Positions 1-4,748 of a DNA stretch of 6,820 nt are shown here, piece after piece (position 1 is the stretch's first letter; each line of letters opens with the position of its first letter). The notes below the pieces were generated by a model. That model was given only the letters and a program-made list of their open reading frames with translations, was not told where the DNA came from and made no database searches. Source of the stretch: Spirochaetaceae bacterium (GTDB lineage Bacteria > Spirochaetota > Spirochaetia > Treponematales > Rectinemataceae); contig JAEUJG010000546.1 in the NCBI GenBank assembly GCA_016794765.1, positions 1 through 6,820 on the forward strand, written 5' to 3'. A program made the position numbers and the translations under genes.

Positions 1-1
1 T

Positions 2-319
2 CCCGGCGACACGGTCCGCATGGAGGGTTTTGTCTTCACGGTGCGGCCCGCGGACGGCGGCCAATCCCTCACCGAGTTCGAGTTCACCGACAGCCGCTAC
101 GACATCCAGAAGCCGAGCCTGCCGGCGGGCTGGCAGGCCTCCTACCCGCTATCCGGCACGATGCGCGAACGCACTCTCGGCGCGGACGAGTATTTCCTCG
201 CCAACGACTCCCGCGGGGCTTCGGCGGACTCCCGACTCTGGGGAACCGTCGGTCCCGACCGCCTGCGGGCCAAGGTCTTTTTCCGCTACTGGCCCTTCGG
301 CCGCATGGGGCGTCCCTGA
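2..319 (+). CDS. lepB: Signal peptidase I, C-terminal part (5' end outside window)
   Basis: This is the last 105 residues of a type I signal peptidase, the membrane-anchored serine protease that removes signal peptides from secreted proteins on the outer face of the cytoplasmic membrane. The frame is open from base 2 and ends at TGA 317-319. It begins with a GDTV segment, as in the beta-rich catalytic core. It later shows the C-terminal family signature NDSRGASADSRLWGTV, which aligns with the conserved GDNR-x2-SxDSR-x-WG box. The ending, KVFFRYWPFGRMGRP, is typical of the family C-terminus. The first part of the box reads NDSR instead of GDNR, a variation in a region that supports the active site. 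The catalytic Ser and Lys and the membrane anchor lie upstream of the window, so activity cannot be judged here. An internal ATG at base 20 is not a real start, because homology extends before it. The gene abuts or overlaps hemW, suggesting co-transcription. Confidence 0.88.
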   Translation, partial: PGDTVRMEGFVFTVRPADGGQSLTEFEFTDSRYDIQKPSLPAGWQASYPLSGTMRERTLGADEYFLANDSRGASADSRLWGTVGPDRLRAKVFFRYWPFGRMGRP

Positions 320-1614
320 CGGAAACCCTCCTTCCCCTCGGGGCTCGCCCTCCGACCCCGAGTTTCTCTCCTCCCCGATCCCTCTATATCCACGTCCCGT
401 TCTGCCGCTCCAAGTGCGCCTATTGCGACTTCGCCTCGGGTCCGCTCCGCGAGGCCCCCGAGGGGCTCGCGGAGGCCGTACTCGAGGCGACGTTGTCGCG
501 CGTCGACGCCTTGTCGCGGCGCTTCGGCGCGGTCGATCCCGCGGCCGGAGGGGAGGGCCGGAACGCCCGACCCTTCGACACCCTCTATATCGGCGGCGGC
601 ACGCCGACCGTCCTTCCCCGGCCCCTTTTTCGCCGCCTCCTCGCCGGTCTTGCCGCTCGGGCGCGCGGCCTTATCGAATGGACGGTGGAGGCCAATCCCG
701 AGAGCCTCGACGAGGAAGCCCTCGACGCGATGCTCGAATTCGGCGTCTCGCGCCTGTCGCTCGGCGTCCAGAGCCTCGACGACGGTCTTCTCTCCCTCCT
801 CGGCAGGCCGGCGACGGCCAAGGTCGCCGAGGCGGCCCTGGCCCGCGCCGCCGCCTCGGGGCTCCGCGTCTCGGCCGACCTCATGGCGGGCCTTCCGCGC
901 GCGACTCGCCTCGAGGAGGAAGCCCTGCGGCTCCTCGAGCTCGGCGCCGGACATCTCTCCGTCTATGACCTCGTACTGGAGGAGGGCACCCCGCTCGCGG
1001 CCCGCGCCGCCGCCGGCCGCCTCGACCTGCCCGGCGAGGACGAGGCAGCGGACGAGCGGGTCCGGCTCGAAGCCGCGCTGGAGACGCGCGGCTTCCGCCG
1101 CTACGAGGTCTCAAACTACGCCCCGCCCGGAGCGGAGTCGCTGCACAATCTCGCCTACTGGCGTATGGATTCCTATCTCGGCGCGGGGCCAGGCGCCGTG
1201 TCCACCCTCGTCGCGGCGCCGGGATCGGACGGCCTTTCCCTGCGCATCGAGGAGGCCGCCGATTCCTCGGCCTACGCCGAGCGCGGAGGGCAGGGCCGGG
1301 CCGCGACGGAAACCGCCATCCCCGCGCGCGAGGCGGCCTTCGAGGCGATAATGATGGGGTTCAGGACGATATTCGGGCCGGATCGCGCGGCGTTCCATGC
1401 CCGCTTCGGACATGGCCTTGAGGATCTCGTCGGCGAAACCCTCGCGTCATGGGAGGAGCGCCTCGTGCCCGCGGCCGACTGGCCGGCCGGCGTCGCGGGC
1501 GCGGATCGTGAGTTCGGGAGGAGATCCCTCGACGGCTCGGGCCTCGACCTCCTCAACCGCTTTCTCGGAGAATGCCTCGAGGAACTGGAAAGGCGCTTCC
1601 CTTCGGTTAGTTGA
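316..1614 (+). CDS. hemW: HemW-like radical SAM protein (HemN-family paralogue)
   Basis: This is a radical SAM enzyme of the oxygen-independent coproporphyrinogen oxidase family, HemW branch. HemW is described as a heme-binding chaperone that delivers heme to membrane respiratory proteins, rather than a true oxidase. The iron-sulfur/SAM motif is LYIHVPFCRSKCAYCDF, with cysteines encoded at 403, 415 and 424 (residues 30, 34 and 37 from the CTG). It lacks the extra cysteine that HemN carries right after this motif. Other family blocks follow in order: GGGTPT (residues 93-98), EANPES (125-130), RLSLGVQS (146-153), DLMAGLP (188-194), HLSVYDLVLEEGTP (213-226) and HNLAYW (277-282), the last implicated in heme binding. 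The C-terminal helical domain ends in LDLLNRFLGECLEELE. The frame has no ATG, GTG or TTG before TTG 493, which lies after the cysteines. I therefore propose CTG 316 overlapping the lepB stop, giving 432 residues, longer than the roughly 380 usual for HemW. Function is well supported; the start is not. Confidence 0.85.
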   Translation: MTETLLPLGARPPTPSFSPPRSLYIHVPFCRSKCAYCDFASGPLREAPEGLAEAVLEATLSRVDALSRRFGAVDPAAGGEGRNARPFDTLYIGGGTPTVLPRPLFRRLLAGLAARARGLIEWTVEANPESLDEEALDAMLEFGVSRLSLGVQSLDDGLLSLLGRPATAKVAEAALARAAASGLRVSADLMAGLPRATRLEEEALRLLELGAGHLSVYDLVLEEGTPLAARAAAGRLDLPGEDEAADERVRLEAALETRGFRRYEVSNYAPPGAESLHNLAYWRMDSYLGAGPGAVSTLVAAPGSDGLSLRIEEAADSSAYAERGGQGRAATETAIPAREAAFEAIMMGFRTIFGPDRAAFHARFGHGLEDLVGETLASWEERLVPAADWPAGVAGADREFGRRSLDGSGLDLLNRFLGECLEELERRFPSVS

Positions 1615-2008
1615 CGATGCCGAGCTTGCGCATCTCCCCGATGATGGAGTTGGCGTTGTAGGGCTTGGTTATATAGCCCTCGCACTGGTTCCTGAAGGCG
1701 GCGATCACGTTCTGCGGATCGTCGAGCGCGGTCGCCATGACGATCTTGCAGCCTTCGGATGCGTTCATCCCGCGGTTTTTCTCGAAATCCCGAATCCTCT
1801 CGAGCGCCCTTTGGCCGTCCATGACCGGCATCATGATGTCGAGGAAGACGAGATCGTAGGGCACTCCCGCCTCGTAGGACAGCTGCACCGCCTGCACCGC
1901 CTCCTCCCCGTTGGTCGCCACGTCGAAGCTTCCGTACTTTTCCAGGATGCGCGAGAGCACGCTCCGGCTGATGAAATTGTCCTCGACAATGAGCATGCGA
2001 AGCGCCAT
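1607..2008 (-). CDS. Stand-alone CheY-like response regulator receiver
   Basis: This is a 133-residue single receiver domain with no output domain. Such proteins are phosphorylated on aspartate by a histidine kinase and act by protein contact, as CheY does on the flagellar motor, or as a phosphate sink. All active-site positions are present: acidic pair E9/D10 (LIVEDN), phosphoacceptor D57 in FLDIMMPVMDG, T93 (ATALDD), Y112 and K115 in the YITKPY segment. The first ATG is chosen because a perfect AAGGAGG lies six bases upstream on this strand; M5 is a poorer alternative. Its TAA stop lies inside the end of hemW, a convergent 8-base overlap. It diverges from cheA across 168 bases, so CheA is the likely phosphodonor, though this is inferred from position. 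The length and the LDIMMP-MDG style resemble chemotaxis-associated receivers in spirochaetes and deltaproteobacteria. I would not give it the name cheY without finding the rest of the chemotaxis set. Confidence 0.9.
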   Translation of the reverse strand: MALRMLIVEDNFISRSVLSRILEKYGSFDVATNGEEAVQAVQLSYEAGVPYDLVFLDIMMPVMDGQRALERIRDFEKNRGMNASEGCKIVMATALDDPQNVIAAFRNQCEGYITKPYNANSIIGEMRKLGIVN

Positions 2009-2014
2009 GGGAAG

Positions 2015-2021
2015 CCTCCTT
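2015..2021 (-). promoter_or_regulatory. Ribosome binding site of the receiver gene
   Basis: On the minus strand this reads AAGGAGG, a full Shine-Dalgarno match. It sits six bases before the ATG at 2008-2006 and fixes the start codon of the receiver gene. Confidence 0.85.
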
Positions 2022-2044
2022 GCGTTTTTAAACGAGGAAACGTC

Positions 2045-2059
2045 GGCCCGAATCGGGCC
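2045..2059. repeat. Perfect inverted repeat in the receiver gene leader
   Basis: GGCCCG-AAT-CGGGCC is a perfect 6-bp inverted repeat with a 3-base loop, all G-C pairs. It lies at or just after the start point expected from the minus-strand promoter at 2067-2095. It could fold as a 5' hairpin of the receiver mRNA or be a protein binding site. No T run follows on either strand, so it is not an intrinsic terminator. The repeat is seen directly; its role is unknown. Confidence 0.5.
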
Positions 2060-2066
2060 TTAATGA

Positions 2067-2095
2067 ACTCTAACGCCGCCCCAAAGCCTTCGCAA
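2067..2095 (-). promoter_or_regulatory. Possible sigma70-type promoter for the receiver gene
   Basis: On the minus strand TTGCGA (2095-2090) is followed after exactly 17 bases by TAGAGT (2072-2067). Each hexamer matches the consensus at four of six positions. Transcription would start near 2060, leaving a leader of about 50 bases before the ATG, with the strong ribosome binding site inside it. The prediction rests only on sequence resemblance, in a genome whose promoter consensus is not known. Confidence 0.3.
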
Positions 2096-2107
2096 GGGCG
2101 TTTTTTT
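2072..2107 (+). terminator. Terminator-like hairpin with T run in the divergent spacer
   Basis: AACGCC (2072-2077) pairs with GGCGTT (2097-2102). Inside it, CCTT-CGC-AAGG (2087-2097) can form an alternative short hairpin, and seven T residues follow (2101-2107). This resembles a rho-independent terminator reading rightwards. It could end transcription that runs on from lepB-hemW through the antisense of the receiver gene, insulating cheA. Stem pairing is imperfect and the two folds compete, so confidence is limited. Confidence 0.4.
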
Positions 2108-2122
2108 ACCGGCTTCTTCCCT

Positions 2123-2150
2123 TGCGGCCGCCAAAAGGCTGAACGATACT
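2123..2150 (+). promoter_or_regulatory. Weak candidate promoter for cheA
   Basis: TTGCGG (2123-2128) and GATACT (2145-2150) are separated by 16 bases. They lie between the terminator-like hairpin and the cheA ATG, leaving a leader of about 20 bases. The match is only fair. I saw no good sigma28-type element, because the TAAA box is absent at the right spacing from the CGATA sequence. Confidence 0.2.
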
Positions 2151-2176
2151 TGTCCCTATCGCATAAAGAGCCGTAT

Positions 2177-4621
2177 ATGAGAAAACAAGTAGACGAAGAG
2201 ACTCAAGAAATCATCACTTCCTTCATCGCCGAGGGCTTTGAGCGCCTGGACGACGCCGAGACGCAACTCTCGAAGCTTTCCGAAGGAGACGTGGCCCCCC
2301 GCCTCAATGCCGTCTTCCGCCTTTTCCATTCGGTGAAAGGGTCGGCGGGCTACCTCGGCTTTGATGCGATCAAGCGGCTGACCCATGAGGCGGAAGCCCT
2401 CCTCGACGCCCACTTGAAGGGCGGCTTCCCTCCCAGCCCCGAGAGCCTGGACGTCATCTACGCGACGATCGATTCCCTGAGGAAACTCATCGAACTCGTG
2501 GAGCGCGACAACGCCGACGAGGAAGGGCTGGCCGCCGCCGAGGAACAGATAGCGGTTCTCTCGGCCTCCATCGCCGCTTGCCGTCCGGATTCGCGGCCGG
2601 CCGCGCAAAAGGCCCCCGCCGGAGGGCCGCCTTCCGCGAAGCCCGAGACCGCAACGGCGCATGATCCCTCCGCGCCATCCTCCGCATCGTCCGATGCCGC
2701 GGCCGCCGCGCCTGTCGCGCCCGGTGTCGCCGCTCCCGCAATGCCCGGTGCCGCAGCCTCCTCCGCCGCGGACGCGGCCACCCAGGCGGCGGATCCGGGC
2801 ACCCTCGGCCCGAACCGGATCGTGCTGAGCGACTTGGTCACGAGGGAGATGGCCGAACGCTTTGTCCTCGAGTGCGCCGATCTGGCGGACCGAGCGGAAC
2901 GCGTGGCCTTGGGCCTTTCCGGCTCCTCGGATTGGAACGAGGTCATCCACGACATTTTCCGCACCGTCCACACCATCAAGGGCAACGCGGGCTTTTTCGG
3001 GTATGTCGCCCTCGAAAGGGCCTGCCAGGAGTTCGAAGCCCTGCTCGACGGGGCGCGCAAGGGAATCGTCGCGCCGAACGAGGCCCTCTTCAATTCAGCC
3101 ATAGCCCATATCGACCGCCTCCGCGGCATTTGGGGACGCGTCGCCATCGTCGACGCCGAGGCGGCCGCGGCGGCCGACGCCGCCTCCGCCGTGGAAGCCT
3201 CGGCCGCGGGCGCGGGCACGACCCAGCGCGAGGCTCCCGGCCGCTCCCTCGACTACAAGCCCATCGGCGAAATCCTCGTCGACATCGGCGCGGTCCGCGA
3301 GGACGAGATCAGCCGCGCCCTCGAACTGCAAGAGCGCCCCTTGGGCGAGATCCTCGTCGAGCAGGGCGCCGTCAAGTCGGAGGACCTGGACAAGGCCTTG
3401 GAGCTCCAGCGCTCCCGCGCGGCCGCCGGGGAAAAACGCCCGGTGGAGGAGGTGCAGCGCAAGGAGATCCGCGTCGACACCGCCAAGCTCGACAAGCTCT
3501 TCAACCTCGTGGGCGAGCTCATCACGGCCGAGGCGATCGTCTACAACTCTCCGGACATCGCCGGCCTGAAGTTCGACGGTTTCCAGCGCGCCTTCGCGAG
3601 CCTCGCCAAGATCAGCCGCGAGATCCAGGAGACGACGATGGTCATCCGGATGATTCCCCTCGAGGGGCTCTTCCAGAAGATGGTCAGGCTCGTCCGGGAT
3701 CTTTCGCGCAAGTTCGAAAAACCCATCGACCTGCGGGTCACGGGCCAGGACACGGAGATGGACAAGAACGTGATCGAGCAGATCTCCGATCCCCTCGTCC
3801 ACATCCTCCGGAACGCGATCGACCACGGCATCGACGCTCCCGAAGCCCGCGCCCGCGCGGGCAAGCCCGAGGCGGGCGTGATCCACCTCGACGCCCGCTA
3901 CGAGGGTTCCGAGATCTGGGTCAGCGTGAAAGACGACGGGGCCGGCCTCAACCGGGCCAGGATCCTCGCCAAGGCGGCCGAGCGCGGCATGCTCAAGGGC
4001 GATCCCGCCCTGCTCCCGGACAGGGAAGTCTGGGACTTCATCTTCGAACCGGGATTCTCTACCGCGGAAAAGGTCTCGGAGGTGTCGGGCCGGGGCGTCG
4101 GGATGGACGTCGTGAAGAAAAACCTCGAACGCATCCGCGGCACGGTGGACGTGCGCTCCGAGGCGGGCCTCGGGACGGAGTTCGTGCTCAGGATTCCGCT
4201 GACCATGGCCATCATCGACGGCATCACCGTGCGGGCGGGTCGGAGCTTCTACTCGATCCCGATGGGCGACATCCTCGAGTTCTTCAAGGCCTCGCCCGCC
4301 CAGCTCACCGCGACCGAGGGCGGCGAATTCACCGTCAACCTCCGCGGCGACATCATGCCCCTCGTCAAGCTCGGCGACGTCTTCGGGGTCAAGGACGCGG
4401 CCAGCGATCCCGCCGACGGCATCCTGATCGTCGTCCATTCCGACGGGCACAGGGCCTGCCTCCTCATCGACGAGGTCGTGGGCAACCAGCAGATCGTCGT
4501 GAAGTCCCTTTCTGAGTACCTCGGCAGGATCGAAGGGCTGTCGGGCTGTAGCATCCTCGGCGACGGAAAGGTGAGCTTCATCGTGGACACGGCCCGCCTC
4601 ATCGCGAGAAAGGTAGAATAG
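2177..4621 (+). CDS. cheA: CheA-type chemotaxis histidine kinase with two HPt domains
   Basis: This is an 814-residue cytoplasmic histidine kinase that couples receptors to response regulators. Its domains run in this order. HPt 1 spans about 1-110, with phosphoacceptor H51 in FHSVKGSAGYLGF. An Ala/Pro-rich linker spans about 131-212. HPt 2 spans about 213-325, with H265 in VHTIKGNAGFFGY. A second Ala-rich linker follows. A tandem repeat at 361-411 begins PIGEILVDIGAV and then PLGEILVEQGAV, resembling the N-terminal domain of type II secretion ATPases (T2SSE_N/MshEN). The dimerisation helices span about 431-505. The ATPase has N-box HILRNAIDHGID (542-553), G1 DDGAG (586-590) and G2 GRGVGMDVV (638-646). 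A CheW-like P5 domain spans about 677-814. No P2 domain is recognisable. ATG 2177 is chosen because HPt 1 begins there. Its ribosome binding site (AAAGAG) is weak, and TTG 2150 is an unlikely alternative. The neighbours fit: a receiver gene diverges upstream and a receptor gene follows 127 bases downstream on the same strand. Confidence 0.93.
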   Translation: MRKQVDEETQEIITSFIAEGFERLDDAETQLSKLSEGDVAPRLNAVFRLFHSVKGSAGYLGFDAIKRLTHEAEALLDAHLKGGFPPSPESLDVIYATIDSLRKLIELVERDNADEEGLAAAEEQIAVLSASIAACRPDSRPAAQKAPAGGPPSAKPETATAHDPSAPSSASSDAAAAAPVAPGVAAPAMPGAAASSAADAATQAADPGTLGPNRIVLSDLVTREMAERFVLECADLADRAERVALGLSGSSDWNEVIHDIFRTVHTIKGNAGFFGYVALERACQEFEALLDGARKGIVAPNEALFNSAIAHIDRLRGIWGRVAIVDAEAAAAADAASAVEASAAGAGTTQREAPGRSLDYKPIGEILVDIGAVREDEISRALELQERPLGEILVEQGAVKSEDLDKALELQRSRAAAGEKRPVEEVQRKEIRVDTAKLDKLFNLVGELITAEAIVYNSPDIAGLKFDGFQRAFASLAKISREIQETTMVIRMIPLEGLFQKMVRLVRDLSRKFEKPIDLRVTGQDTEMDKNVIEQISDPLVHILRNAIDHGIDAPEARARAGKPEAGVIHLDARYEGSEIWVSVKDDGAGLNRARILAKAAERGMLKGDPALLPDREVWDFIFEPGFSTAEKVSEVSGRGVGMDVVKKNLERIRGTVDVRSEAGLGTEFVLRIPLTMAIIDGITVRAGRSFYSIPMGDILEFFKASPAQLTATEGGEFTVNLRGDIMPLVKLGDVFGVKDAASDPADGILIVVHSDGHRACLLIDEVVGNQQIVVKSLSEYLGRIEGLSGCSILGDGKVSFIVDTARLIARKVE
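3257..3409 (+). repeat. Tandem 25-residue repeat inside cheA (T2SSE_N/MshEN-like)
   Basis: Residues 361-385 and 387-411 of CheA are two copies of one unit: K/R-P-x-GEILV-x2-GAV-x5-(I/L)-x2-ALELQ. Similarity is clear at protein level but modest in the DNA, so the duplication is not recent. Related units sit at the N-terminus of PilB/GspE-type ATPases. In the MshE branch such units bind cyclic di-GMP, but I cannot confirm that ligand motif here. The repeat sits between HPt 2 and the dimerisation domain, where P2 would be expected in enteric CheA. Confidence 0.7.
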
Positions 4622-4629
4622 GGAAGCGG

Positions 4630-4663
4630 AAGGCCGCTCCTCCGCCGGTCGGGATCCGGCCTT
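4630..4663. repeat. Inverted repeat after cheA, followed by a G run
   Basis: AAGGCCG (4630-4636) is a perfect complement of CGGCCTT (4657-4663), giving a 7-bp stem with a 20-base interior that can pair a little further. Seven G residues (4664-4670), then C and four G (4672-4675), follow instead of a T run. It is therefore not a standard intrinsic terminator. It may protect the 3' end of the cheA message or slow polymerase before the receptor gene. The role is inferred. Confidence 0.45.
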
Positions 4664-4692
4664 GGGGGGGCGGGGCTCTTGGCCATCGGGCC

Positions 4693-4714
4693 CGACGCCA
4701 CGCAAGGAGCGTCG
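4693..4714. repeat. Second inverted repeat in the cheA-receptor spacer
   Basis: CGACGC (4693-4698) pairs perfectly with GCGTCG (4709-4714) around a 10-base loop. The loop side carries an AAGGAG (4704-4709) that has no good gene start after it. The A/T-rich stretch 4715-4737 follows. It may be a weak terminator or a leader hairpin upstream of the receptor ribosome binding site. Confidence 0.35.
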
Positions 4715-4734
4715 ATATTTGAAAAAAAGCCTTT

Positions 4735-4741
4735 AAGGAGG
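4735..4741 (+). promoter_or_regulatory. Ribosome binding site of the chemoreceptor gene
   Basis: AAGGAGG lies seven bases before ATG 4749, which opens a peptide with an N-terminal membrane helix. It is a full match and much stronger than the site before cheA, suggesting that the receptor is translated more strongly than the kinase. Confidence 0.85.
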
Positions 4742-4748
4742 CCGTCAC

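Noticed and set aside
286..954. Minus-strand frame of 222 codons opposite hemW
   Set aside because: It is an antisense shadow with biased composition. The plus strand shows all the HemW signature blocks.
2140..2152. Possible sigma28 flagellar promoter before cheA (AACGATAC)
   Set aside because: It matches only part of GCCGATAA, and the TAAA box is absent at the required distance upstream.
1397..2176. Upstream extension of the cheA frame to ATG 1397
   Set aside because: The extension runs through the end of hemW and antisense to the receiver gene and has no domain. HPt homology begins at ATG 2177.
2680..2790. GC-rich Ala/Pro repeat-like stretch in cheA considered as a repeat or CRISPR-like array
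   Set aside because: It is a low-complexity interdomain linker in frame, with no fixed repeat unit or spacer pattern.
2872..4515. Open frame of 547 codons on the plus strand within cheA in another frame
   Set aside because: The translation is Arg, Gly and Pro-rich low complexity, typical of an out-of-frame reading of GC-rich DNA. CheA occupies the region.
3095..4705. Open frame of 536 codons on the minus strand opposite cheA
   Set aside because: It lies in the same antisense relation to cheA as the previous case. It has no domain, and the plus strand carries the full kinase motif set.
4719..4736. Five-codon TTG mini-frame after AAGGAG in the cheA-receptor spacer, ending on the receptor ribosome binding site
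   Set aside because: The TTG start, nine-base spacing and very short product make chance more likely than a leader peptide. No regulatory codon pattern is visible.
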